This document shows positions 1 to 9,641 of a stretch of 64,000 nt of DNA, piece after piece (the stretch's first letter is position 1; the number at the start of each line of letters is the position of its first letter). Made by a program: the position numbers and the translations under genes. This DNA is from Aquimarina pacifica (lineage in GTDB: Bacteria; Bacteroidota; Bacteroidia; Flavobacteriales; Flavobacteriaceae): NCBI RefSeq assembly GCF_000520955.1, contig NZ_JACC01000035.1, positions 1 through 64,000 on the forward strand. Direction: 5' to 3'. Below the pieces are notes generated by a model that was not told the origin of the DNA, ran no database searches, and was given only the letters and a program-made list of their open reading frames with translations.

Positions 1-2345
1 TCAAAATTAAGATGCCATAAAGGACCATCAGGTATAATAATGAGTTTGTCTCCCACTAACTTATTTTTTATAGGTTCTATAAGTTCTTTGTGCAATTGGT
101 AACCTAGGTGTACGTAATTTTTGTTATGGACTGTAGTGATATCGTTATAAAGGGCATTAATGTTTTCTTGTAGCTTTGGGGTATGAAGTTCTTTAACCGA
201 GACGTCATGTTTAGAAATAGTAAATGCGTAGGTTATAGTATCTGCTGTAAAGAATTCTAACACTGTCGTTTGTTTATCTAGTTTTTGTTGTATTGCTTTA
301 CTAGAAATTATATTTTTTTGATGTTTGAGTTGATAATACTTTGGGTATTTGCTCTCTAAAACCTTAGTTATAGAATCTTGTCTTTGACCAACATCAAACA
401 ATTTACTTTCATATTCTTGTATGCGGGTTTTATCAATAGAGTCTTTGGATTGTTCTGCTGCGATCTGTGATTGATAAAAAGCACGGTTAGCTTTTAATGA
501 GGTCTCCAATGTTATAGTTTCCTTTGGTATTTCTGAGAAGTTTTTTGCATTAGCATCCAGAAGTAGATCTTTTAAAATATTAGATTTACTTTTTCCGCTA
601 TAATAGAATGCTTTTTTAAGCATTGTATCATTATTAGTGATACTATAGCTTGTTAAATGGGTAGAAATTGCATTTGCATACATTTCTTTGGCTTGTTCTG
701 CAAAAGTAATTTTGTCCCTGCGATTTTGATAAGATACTTTAAGATTATCAGCAAGAGTATCTAACTTTTTGTATAGTACTATACTTTGTTCAAGATTTTT
801 GACATTTTGATCTTTTTTATAAAGTTCTTGTAGGGCCTTAGCTTTGTGTAAAAAAATTAAAAATAGACTAGCATCGTGTCTTTCAAAATTATTAGAATCA
901 TTCTTTATTAATTCTTTTTTTCTAATAGATTTTAAACCTTTGTTATAATAAGAAATAGCTTCTTCGTATCTATTTTGCATGTAAAAACCTTTGCCAATTC
1001 CGATATAACAAGCAGATTTGAGTTTGTGATTTTCATCATTGGATTTTTTCTTCAAAGCCTTAAGACTTTTATTAAAAAAATAAAAAGCTAAATTATGTTC
1101 TCCATTTAAGTTATATGTCTCGCCAATATGATTGTAGTTTTTGATAATTCTAGAATGATTTTCATCGAAAATTGTTTTTAAAATTTCAGATGATTTTTTA
1201 TAGTAATCAATTGCCGTATTGTATTCGTTGTTTTTTTGATATATGGTTCCTAAATTAGTATATATAAGTGCCGTGTTTTGATTTTGGATACCCAAAATAT
1301 TTTCATTTAATTTTAGAAGTTCTTTATAATACGATATTGATTGTTTGGGGTTAAGACCTTCAAGAAGATTTGCTACATTGATGCCTGTTTCTATTAGAAT
1401 TGGATGATTATTCCCATAAATCTTTTTTTTCAAACTTAAACTTTGATTAAAATAATTTAAGGCTTTTTTATTTTGGTTTTTATCCTCGTAAACGATTCCC
1501 ATATTATTATACAAAATGCTGAGACCAAAAATATGATTCTGTTTTTTGAGTATTGGAAATGCTTTTAAGTAGTAGTTTAGGGCTACATCGAATTGTTGTA
1601 TTTGTTCATATATAATCCCAATATTAATGTAAATTCGGGCTAGTTTTACGTCGTCTTTTTCTAAGCTCTCCATAGTAGCGGATAAACTTTTCTTATGATA
1701 CTTAATAGCAGTTTCGTGATTTTCTAGGGTACTGTGTATATTACCCAAATTATTATAAACGTATGCTATATCAGTCCCTTTAGCATCGCTTACTTTTAAA
1801 AATATATCTAGAGCTTTTTCATAATATATAATTGCCTCATCATACTTATGCATTTTTTCGTTTAGAAAGCCTAAGTTGTAATAAGACTTTGCAATATAAT
1901 AATGATACTTCGGAAATATTTTTTTTTTGATTTTTAATGAATGAAGCAGATATTCCAGCGCTTTTTTATAGTTCGCTTTACCTCTATAATATTGGCCTAA
2001 ATTATCATACGCATTTACTTCTTCTAAATTATCTTTTGGCATATATTTGGTACTTATTCGTAAAGCATTTTTTGAATTCTTTAGCGATTTTTCGAGTTTT
2101 CGTGCTCTCCATTGGTTTTCAGAAATTTTGTTATAGCACTTGGCTACACGTTCCCAGATTTTTGCTTTTTCATAAATAGGAAGAACTTTTTCAAATAAAT
2201 AAATAGATTCTTCATAATTTTTGGTAAGGAAAAGCGAGTCTGCTTTTTGATAGTGTTGCCAGGCAATCAGGGTATCATTTTTGGTTTGTGCAGAAATGGT
2301 GATACATCCTATTACCGATAGGATGCCAATTAGAAATAACCTCAT
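1..2345 (-). CDS. TPR-CHAT domain protein, 3' end outside the window
   Basis: The reading frame is open on the minus strand from the ATG at 2343-2345 to the left edge, so about 781 residues are visible and the C-terminus is missing. It begins with a signal peptide (MRLFLIGILSVIGCITISAQ). Many tetratricopeptide repeats follow, with recurring Tyr-rich helices such as AYVYNNLGNIHSTLENHETA. The last visible part reads KLIIIPDGPLWHLNF, the typical entry motif of a CHAT (caspase/HetF-like protease) domain. The catalytic His and Cys of CHAT lie beyond the window, so activity cannot be judged. The family is known for TPR-controlled proteolysis in bacteria; the role here is unknown. The gene lies 208 bp downstream of groEL behind a terminator, so it is probably transcribed separately. 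It was missed by simple ORF calling because it is cut by the edge. Confidence 0.85.
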   Translation of the reverse strand, partial: MRLFLIGILSVIGCITISAQTKNDTLIAWQHYQKADSLFLTKNYEESIYLFEKVLPIYEKAKIWERVAKCYNKISENQWRARKLEKSLKNSKNALRISTKYMPKDNLEEVNAYDNLGQYYRGKANYKKALEYLLHSLKIKKKIFPKYHYYIAKSYYNLGFLNEKMHKYDEAIIYYEKALDIFLKVSDAKGTDIAYVYNNLGNIHSTLENHETAIKYHKKSLSATMESLEKDDVKLARIYINIGIIYEQIQQFDVALNYYLKAFPILKKQNHIFGLSILYNNMGIVYEDKNQNKKALNYFNQSLSLKKKIYGNNHPILIETGINVANLLEGLNPKQSISYYKELLKLNENILGIQNQNTALIYTNLGTIYQKNNEYNTAIDYYKKSSEILKTIFDENHSRIIKNYNHIGETYNLNGEHNLAFYFFNKSLKALKKKSNDENHKLKSACYIGIGKGFYMQNRYEEAISYYNKGLKSIRKKELIKNDSNNFERHDASLFLIFLHKAKALQELYKKDQNVKNLEQSIVLYKKLDTLADNLKVSYQNRRDKITFAEQAKEMYANAISTHLTSYSITNNDTMLKKAFYYSGKSKSNILKDLLLDANAKNFSEIPKETITLETSLKANRAFYQSQIAAEQSKDSIDKTRIQEYESKLFDVGQRQDSITKVLESKYPKYYQLKHQKNIISSKAIQQKLDKQTTVLEFFTADTITYAFTISKHDVSVKELHTPKLQENINALYNDITTVHNKNYVHLGYQLHKELIEPIKNKLVGDKLIIIPDGPLWHLNF

Positions 2346-2464
2346 TAGTTGAGTGTTTAGTTGGTTGTAATATGTTTACGGTAGGACTCTTGGGTAAAAT
2401 TAGAATATTATTTTTAGACAGAAGCAATATTTTTAATTTGATTCTATTACCCAATAAAAAGATG

Positions 2465-2500
2465 AAACCCTATCCAGAAAATTCTCTGGATAGGGTTTTT
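2465..2500 (-). terminator. Rho-independent terminator after groEL
   Basis: A perfect 14-bp stem (2465-2478 paired with 2485-2498) with a 6-nt loop lies between groEL and the TPR-CHAT gene. T-rich tracts follow on both strands, so it could act in either direction. Its natural client is the groES-groEL transcript. Confidence 0.8.
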
Positions 2501-2553
2501 AATAATAGTTTTTTCCATAAACAAGCTCATAAAGAGCCCGTGGTGGCTCACCA

Positions 2554-4197
<1,644 letters not shown>

Positions 4198-4303
4198 TTA
4201 TAATTTGTGTTATTCTAAATTGATACTATCTTATTTTTTTAATCAATACTTAAAAAGCTAATTTTAGGATAGCTCAATTTATACTAGAAATGAAATGATT
4301 TAT

Positions 4304-4579
4304 TTATACAATAGCAAGGATATCATCCTCACGCATAATTAGATAATCTTTTCCGTCTAATTTTAATTCTGTGCCAGAATATTTACCATATAATACAGTA
4401 TCACCAACTTGAACAGTCATGTCGTGATCTTTTTTACCACTACCTACGGCAGCTACTTTCCCTTTTTGCTGCTTTTCCTGAGCAGAATCAGGAATGAATA
4501 ATCCTGATGCAGTTTGTGTTTCTGCCGGAAGAGGCTCTACAACTACACGGTCTGAAAGAGGTTTGATATTTACTCCCAT
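4304..4579 (-). CDS. groES: Co-chaperonin GroES (Hsp10)
   Basis: This 91-residue protein is the heptameric lid of GroEL. The start [20 protein letters not shown] and the mobile loop around [18 protein letters not shown] are typical of the family, as is the end [14 protein letters not shown]. It is the first gene of the groES-groEL operon. The 150-bp gap to secG contains the secG terminator and a candidate operator, so the operon probably has its own promoter. Confidence 0.99.
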   Translation of the reverse strand: MGVNIKPLSDRVVVEPLPAETQTASGLFIPDSAQEKQQKGKVAAVGSGKKDHDMTVQVGDTVLYGKYSGTELKLDGKDYLIMREDDILAIV

Positions 4580-4631
4580 TATGATTAGTTTTTTTATTAA
4601 AATTAAAATGAAATATTTGAAAAATGTTATT

Positions 4632-4661
4632 TCAGAAATTATGCCACTGGGGCATTACTGA
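4632..4661 (-). promoter_or_regulatory. Candidate groESL operator/promoter region
   Basis: An interrupted inverted repeat, ATGCC-N5-GGCAT at 4641-4655, is extended by outer TCAG and CTGA arms. It lies about 60 bp upstream of groES. On the minus strand a TTG and a weak TAnnTT-like element overlap it with a 20-bp spacer. No CIRCE sequence is visible. Calling this a heat-shock operator is inference from position and symmetry. Confidence 0.3.
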
Positions 4662-4675
4662 CAAATTGAAATAAA

Positions 4676-4710
4676 AAATGCCGACTTTATGACAAGTCGA
4701 CATTTTTTTA
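4676..4710 (-). terminator. Terminator after secG
   Basis: An approximately 11-bp stem with one non-Watson-Crick position (ATGCCGACTT against AAGTCGACAT) is followed on the minus strand by six T residues. It lies 20 bp after the secG stop codon and separates secG from groES. Confidence 0.75.
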
Positions 4711-4729
4711 TTGTTTTTATTAAAAGATA

Positions 4730-5056
4730 TTACTCATTAGTGTCATCTCCTGCAGGAGGAGTCACTGGAGTTTCTATTTGGACATCATCAGTGTTTACTT
4801 TTGACTCTTGACTAGCGTTACCACTCATAAGGTCAATATTAGATAGTAAAATTAATACTAATAATAAGGTTGCAAGTGTCCAGGTACTTTTATCCAAAAA
4901 GTCGGTAGTCTTTTTTACACCACCTAATTGCTGTGTTCCTCCACCACCGAAAGAAGAAGAAAGTCCACCTCCTTTAGGGTTTTGTACCATTATTACTACT
5001 ACCAGTAGAAAAGATACAATAACTATTAAGATTAGAAATATTGTGAATGTTGTCAT
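4730..5056 (-). CDS. secG: Preprotein translocase subunit SecG
   Basis: This 108-residue inner-membrane protein has two hydrophobic segments (about residues 5-23 and 55-75) separated by the Gly-rich SecG loop MVQNPKGGGLSSSFGGGG. SecG assists SecYEG during preprotein export. The acidic, Thr/Pro-rich C-terminal tail is longer than in E. coli. It follows the TPR gene by 7 bp, so the two are probably cotranscribed. Confidence 0.95.
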   Translation of the reverse strand: MTTFTIFLILIVIVSFLLVVVIMVQNPKGGGLSSSFGGGGTQQLGGVKKTTDFLDKSTWTLATLLLVLILLSNIDLMSGNASQESKVNTDDVQIETPVTPPAGDDTNE

Positions 5057-5063
5057 TATATTG

Positions 5064-6023
5064 TTATTTATTTTCTTTTAATTTCTTTATTGCTCGAATT
5101 TGGTCTGCAAAGAAACCACTTTTTTCGGGATTTTTCAAAATTAATATATTGTATGCTTGAATAGCCTTTTTATAATTTTTTTGAGCTAGATATACTTTTG
5201 CTAGTGTTTCGGTCATCAATTGATCCGTAGGAATTAGATTCTTCTCTGCCAGATTACGGATAGACGCACTTTTTGAGACTGGTTTGATCTTAGGATTATT
5301 AGAAATAAACTCATCAATTAATTCGAACTTGTCTTTAGTTTCTAAGGTTTTTGGAGCTTTCTTTTCTTCATTTTCAGAAGAATTGACCTTTGTTTTCTGA
5401 TCATCTTTACGATTTATAGGATGCAAAGAAGTTAGTTTAAGCCATTCTGCAAAAGAATGAGTTTCTTTTGTGTTAAAATCTAGTGGTGTGTCAGGGTGAA
5501 TGTCTTTTTCTAAAACGTTATTTTTATCACCTTTCTCTTCCTTTATATTATTTTTTTCAGGTAATGCGTCTTCTTTATAACTTGTTGTTATCTGTTGCTC
5601 CTGAGTATCATTTTCTTTTATTCTTTCAAAAAATGAAGGATCAAGAGTTTTTTTTGCATCATCTTCTTGTACCTGTTCATTGTGCTCTGTTGTTATTCCT
5701 TCTGCAGGTATTATTTCTTTAGGTTCGATGACTTTAATGTCAGACTTGTTTTTCTTTTCTTCCTTATCAAGACTTAGATTTTGGTTAAAAATTGGGGAAG
5801 TTATAAAGTCAAACAAAACACTTCTATCTGTGGTGTAAGCTGCTGTGGTTTTTAGTTCTTGATTATACCTGAAGCTTTCCTGGTCTTTTAGGCCTTTTAA
5901 AAGTAAGGAGCGCGCGGATTGAAAATAAGGAAAAGCAATAATGAGTTGCTCAAGCTCACTTGTTTGTTCTTTATTGAGTTGTGTAGGGTTTTGAAGTAAG
6001 TATGTAAACTCTGTTGTTTTCAA
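5064..6023 (-). CDS. Conserved flavobacterial TPR protein, function unknown
   Basis: The 319-residue protein has no signal peptide. Its N-terminal ~95 residues (FTYLLQNPTQLNKEQTSELE...) look folded. The middle (about 95-240) is a Lys/Glu/Asp-rich, low-complexity linker. The C-terminus (about 268-310) contains a TPR-like hairpin, LAKVYLAQKNYKKAIQAYNI. It sits between the LptE-like gene (58 bp) and secG (7 bp) on the same strand, which suggests an envelope-biogenesis transcription unit. No specific function can be assigned. Confidence 0.8.
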   Translation of the reverse strand: MKTTEFTYLLQNPTQLNKEQTSELEQLIIAFPYFQSARSLLLKGLKDQESFRYNQELKTTAAYTTDRSVLFDFITSPIFNQNLSLDKEEKKNKSDIKVIEPKEIIPAEGITTEHNEQVQEDDAKKTLDPSFFERIKENDTQEQQITTSYKEDALPEKNNIKEEKGDKNNVLEKDIHPDTPLDFNTKETHSFAEWLKLTSLHPINRKDDQKTKVNSSENEEKKAPKTLETKDKFELIDEFISNNPKIKPVSKSASIRNLAEKNLIPTDQLMTETLAKVYLAQKNYKKAIQAYNILILKNPEKSGFFADQIRAIKKLKENK

Positions 6024-6081
6024 TCTGTTTTTATTTTCAAGAAATAGTTGATGTTTTAGGTCAAATTAATTAGTCGCATAG

Positions 6082-6588
6082 TTACCATCTAGCCAAAGTG
6101 GCATTAAACATATCTTGTGTTATTCTTTCAAAAATGATTTCCATAGCTTCCTCTCTTATTGTATTTTCTGACGAAGATGCAGGGTAATCAAAGAAAAAAG
6201 AAAATCGTTGATCTAGATCTTTTGTACTGTCTTTTGAGTCATAAAACCTTAAATTAATAGCAATAGTTAAACGGTTTTGGGCAGCAGTTATCTCTGATGT
6301 TGCTGTAGTCGGAGATACATAATCTTGTATTATTTCTCCTTCATACACGATATCTCCCCCAGATGTAGTTAAACTAAGGTTGGTTTGGTTAAGGATTAAA
6401 TCCTGTAATTGGTTTGTAAATGTTTGATCTACTCCGGGTGTAATTCTTGGTGATTGATTCTGAAAAAAATTAACCTGAAATGTTTTAGTTTCAGGAGAAA
6501 TAGATATTCCGCTAAAAGAATAAATACCACATCCCTGAAATATCACTAACGTGATAATTGCTATTGTAATAGATTTTATTGTCCTCAT
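6082..6588 (-). CDS. lptE: LptE-like outer-membrane lipoprotein
   Basis: The 168-residue protein has a lipoprotein signal (MRTIKSITIAIITLVIFQGC, lipid-modified Cys at 20). It continues GIYSFSGISISPETKTFQVNFFQNQ, the pattern of Bacteroidota LptE proteins. LptE plugs and helps assemble LptD for lipopolysaccharide insertion in the outer membrane. The stop lies 58 bp before the TPR gene, and the start is 3 bp after the sigma-54 activator stop, so the genes are cotranscribed. Assignment rests on overall pattern and gene order, which is common in flavobacteria. Confidence 0.85.
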   Translation of the reverse strand: MRTIKSITIAIITLVIFQGCGIYSFSGISISPETKTFQVNFFQNQSPRITPGVDQTFTNQLQDLILNQTNLSLTTSGGDIVYEGEIIQDYVSPTTATSEITAAQNRLTIAINLRFYDSKDSTKDLDQRFSFFFDYPASSSENTIREEAMEIIFERITQDMFNATLARW

Positions 6589-6591
6589 TAA

Positions 6592-7860
6592 TTATAGGTC
6601 AAATTGTTTAATTTTTCGATATAAAGTGCGTTCACTAATTCCTAATTCGTCTGCAGCAGCTTTTCGTTTTCCTTTATGACGTTCTAATGATTTTTTAATC
6701 AATTCGAGTTCTTTGTCATGAAGGGATAGTGTTTCTTCTTCCTCAATTTCTTCTGCAAAATGATACTTGTCATCTTCCTTTAGTGTCGAAGGAGAAGGAG
6801 GGGTTGAAGTAATCTGTAACATTTCAGTCTTAGATACCTCAGGTTCTTCAAAAAGGATTTCCTCTTCTTCTTTGGTGCTATATATTTTCTCAATTAGTCC
6901 TTCATTGTCTTTTTGTACTTGTTGTGTATTACCACTTTGCATTAGCTCCATGGTTAATTTTTTAAGATCATTAAGGTCACTTTTCATATCAAAAAGAACT
7001 TTGTATAAAATCTCTCTTTCGTTACTAAAATCACTGTCCTTTTTTTGTTCGGATACAACGGCGGGTAAATTGCGACCGATATTTGGTAGGTATCCATGCA
7101 AAGAAGCAGCCGATATAGTTCTATTTTGTTCAAGGACTGAGATTTGTTCTGCAATGTTGCGTAATTGTCTTATGTTTCCGCTCCAGCGATACTTTTCTAG
7201 TAAGATAATAGCTTCATCACTTAAACGAATAGTTGGCATTTTATATTTTGTCGCAAAATCAGAAGCAAATTTTCTAAAAAGTAAGTGAATGTCATCCTTT
7301 CTTTCTCTTAGGGGCGGTAGTAGGATTTCTACAGTGCTTAGGCGGTAGTATAGGTCTTCTCTAAACTTTCCTTTTTCTATAGCCTCGAACATGTTGACAT
7401 TAGTAGCGGCTACAATACGTACGTCTGTCTTTTGAACCTTTGAGGAGCCCACTTTTATAAATTCTCCATTTTCTAATACTCTAAGTAGGCGTACTTGAGT
7501 GGTTAGCGGAAGTTCTCCTACTTCATCTAAAAATATAGTTCCTCCATTGGCGACTTCAAAATATCCATTTCTCGTCTGGGTAGCACCGGTAAATGCTCCT
7601 TTTTCATGACCAAAAAGCTCACTGTCAATTGTTCCTTCTGGAATTGCCCCGCAGTTTACGGCAATAAATTTTCCGTGTTTTCTATGCGAAAGTGAATGTA
7701 TTATTTTCGGGATACTTTCTTTTCCTACACCACTTTCTCCAGTTACCAAAACTGAAATGTCTGTAGGAGCAACCTGAATAGATTTTTCGACCGCACGGTT
7801 AAGTTTAGGGTCATTCCCTATAATGCCAAATCGCTGTTTTGTGGCTTGTACTGATTCCAT
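6592..7860 (-). CDS. Sigma-54-interacting transcriptional activator (AAA+, Fis HTH)
   Basis: The 422-residue protein starts directly with the AAA+ domain and has no N-terminal receiver or sensor. Visible motifs are Walker A GESGVGKE (41-48), the sigma-54 contact loop GAFTGA (about 88-93), Walker [13 protein letters not shown] (about 106-117) and the sensor region RIVAATN. After an acidic linker rich in Glu (about 300-390) comes a Fis-type [23 protein letters not shown], at the C-terminus. Such proteins remodel RNA polymerase-sigma54 at distant enhancers. Without a sensor domain, its input is unclear. It lies 97 bp after miaB on the same strand. Confidence 0.95.
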   Translation of the reverse strand: MESVQATKQRFGIIGNDPKLNRAVEKSIQVAPTDISVLVTGESGVGKESIPKIIHSLSHRKHGKFIAVNCGAIPEGTIDSELFGHEKGAFTGATQTRNGYFEVANGGTIFLDEVGELPLTTQVRLLRVLENGEFIKVGSSKVQKTDVRIVAATNVNMFEAIEKGKFREDLYYRLSTVEILLPPLRERKDDIHLLFRKFASDFATKYKMPTIRLSDEAIILLEKYRWSGNIRQLRNIAEQISVLEQNRTISAASLHGYLPNIGRNLPAVVSEQKKDSDFSNEREILYKVLFDMKSDLNDLKKLTMELMQSGNTQQVQKDNEGLIEKIYSTKEEEEILFEEPEVSKTEMLQITSTPPSPSTLKEDDKYHFAEEIEEEETLSLHDKELELIKKSLERHKGKRKAAADELGISERTLYRKIKQFDL

Positions 7861-7957
7861 AATCCTTTACCCAATAATACGGGGATTTAAGCGGTTAGAC
7901 GATGTTTTATTAAATAAAATATCCATTTTAGTTTTTGATTTTAAAAGTCAGGAACTT

Positions 7958-9403
7958 TTAATTGTTGTCAGAGTATCCTGTTGCTTTTCCTAATAAAGTG
8001 GCACTTGTACAGTCTTCAATATGCACCATTACAAAATCTCCGATCTCATACATTTCTTTCGGAAATATGGCGACTATATTTTTAGTTGTTCTGCCACTCC
8101 AGTGCTGATTCGACTTTTTAGATTCTTTTTCTATAAGAACCTCAAAGGTTTGTCCTATAAGTGATTCATGACGATAATTACAATGTTCTCGTTGCAGGGC
8201 GATCACTTCTGCTAATCGTCTTTTTTTAATCTCTTCAGGGACATCATCTTCTAGTTTTCGTTCGGCAAGGGTTCCTGGTCTTTCTGAATATGCATACATA
8301 TATCCATGCTCATACTTAATCTGTTTCAAAAGCGATAATGTATCTTGGTGATCTTCCTCAGTCTCTGTTGGGAAGCCTATAATCATATCTTGAGTAATAG
8401 AGCATTCAGGAATGATTTCCTTAATGTTTTCTACCAATTCTATATATTCCTGTCTAGTGTGTAATCGATTCATCTCTTTCAAGATTCGGTCACTTCCACT
8501 TTGTATAGGTAGATGTATATGTTTACAGATGTTTTTGTGTTTAGCCATTATTTTGATCACATCCAGCGTCATATCCTGTGGATTAGAAGTAGAAAATCGT
8601 ATACGTAGTTTAGGATAACTTTGCGCAACCATGTCAAGCAGTTTGGCGAAATCAGTTGCTGTCGCTTTCTGAAAATCGGAAGCTTTTTCAAAATCTTTTT
8701 TAAGACCACCACCATACCATAAGTAGCTATCTACATTTTGTCCCAGAAGTGTGATTTCTTTATAGTTTTGTTGTACTAATTCATCTATTTCTTTTAGGAT
8801 ACTTTGCGGATCACGACTACGTTCTCTTCCTCGAGTGAAAGGGACTACGCAAAATGTACACATGTTGTCACAACCACGAGTGATAGATACAAATGCTGAA
8901 ACGCCATTACTTTGTAATCTTACAGGAGCTATATCTCCATAAGTTTCTTCTTTAGAAAGTACAACGTTAACCGCATTGCGACCAGCATCAACTTCTTCAA
9001 TTAAATTAGGAAGATCTTTATAGGCATCTGGCCCAACAACAAGATCAACTATTTTTTCTTCTTCGAGAAACTTACTTTTAAGACGTTCTGCCATACATCC
9101 GAGTACTCCGACCTTCATCTTAGGATTGATTCTCTTTACGGCATTGTATTTCTCTAAACGTTTCCTTACGGTTTGTTCTGCTTTTTCTCTTATAGAACAA
9201 GTGTTTACCAGTACCAGATCTGCGTCTTCAAGGTTTTGTGTGGTATTAAAACCTTCTTTAGACAAAATTGAAGCTACGATTTCACTATCGCTAAAATTCA
9301 TTTGGCAACCATAGCTCTCTATAAAAAGTTTTCTCTGGTTTTGTTTATTCTGGTCAAGGATGAGAGGCTGTCCTTGTATATTTTCATCAATAATCTTCTC
9401 CAT
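7958..9403 (-). CDS. miaB: tRNA-2-methylthio-N6-dimethylallyladenosine synthase MiaB
   Basis: The 481-residue radical-SAM enzyme adds the 2-methylthio group at A37 of tRNAs reading U-starting codons. The N-terminal UPF0004 domain supplies Cys33 (YGCQMN), Cys69 (NTCSIRE) and Cys103 (LGCMAE) for one 4Fe-4S cluster. The radical-SAM motif RGCDNMCTFC gives Cys178, Cys182 and Cys185. A C-terminal TRAM-like region follows. The N-terminal extension of about 25 residues before KLFIESYGCQMN is usual in Bacteroidota. A strong promoter lies just upstream. Confidence 0.97.
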   Translation of the reverse strand: MEKIIDENIQGQPLILDQNKQNQRKLFIESYGCQMNFSDSEIVASILSKEGFNTTQNLEDADLVLVNTCSIREKAEQTVRKRLEKYNAVKRINPKMKVGVLGCMAERLKSKFLEEEKIVDLVVGPDAYKDLPNLIEEVDAGRNAVNVVLSKEETYGDIAPVRLQSNGVSAFVSITRGCDNMCTFCVVPFTRGRERSRDPQSILKEIDELVQQNYKEITLLGQNVDSYLWYGGGLKKDFEKASDFQKATATDFAKLLDMVAQSYPKLRIRFSTSNPQDMTLDVIKIMAKHKNICKHIHLPIQSGSDRILKEMNRLHTRQEYIELVENIKEIIPECSITQDMIIGFPTETEEDHQDTLSLLKQIKYEHGYMYAYSERPGTLAERKLEDDVPEEIKKRRLAEVIALQREHCNYRHESLIGQTFEVLIEKESKKSNQHWSGRTTKNIVAIFPKEMYEIGDFVMVHIEDCTSATLLGKATGYSDNN

Positions 9404-9440
9404 ATAGATAATTCCTTAATAATTGGGGGCAAATAGTGTG

Positions 9441-9471
9441 CAAAGATACTTTTAAATCCGGTTTATGACAA
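9441..9471 (-). promoter_or_regulatory. Bacteroidota-type promoter for miaB
   Basis: On the minus strand TTG (9469-9471) is followed by exactly 20 bp and then TATCTTTG (9441-9448), a perfect match to the Bacteroidota -33 TTG / -7 TAnnTTTG consensus. It lies 38 bp upstream of the miaB start codon. Confidence 0.75.
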
Positions 9472-9593
9472 AGTGTCATGGGTTTTTTTAGTATTAAATT
9501 TTGGTTTCGAAACTTTTTCAAGACTAGCGGTTTTTTTGGCAAAAGTACTTTAGGATTCCTTTTTTTTTTGAACTAATTTTTTGATAAAGAATC

Positions 9594-9621
9594 TTGATAT
9601 CAAAAAATTGATATACTTTTG
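9594..9621 (+). promoter_or_regulatory. Bacteroidota-type promoter for topA
   Basis: TTG (9594-9596), a 17-bp spacer and TACTTTTG (9614-9621) fit the TTG-TAnnTTTG consensus and lie 20 bp before the topA ATG. The 238-bp gap between miaB and topA thus holds two divergent promoters. Confidence 0.65.
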
Positions 9622-9641
9622 TTCTCACAAATTAAACAATT

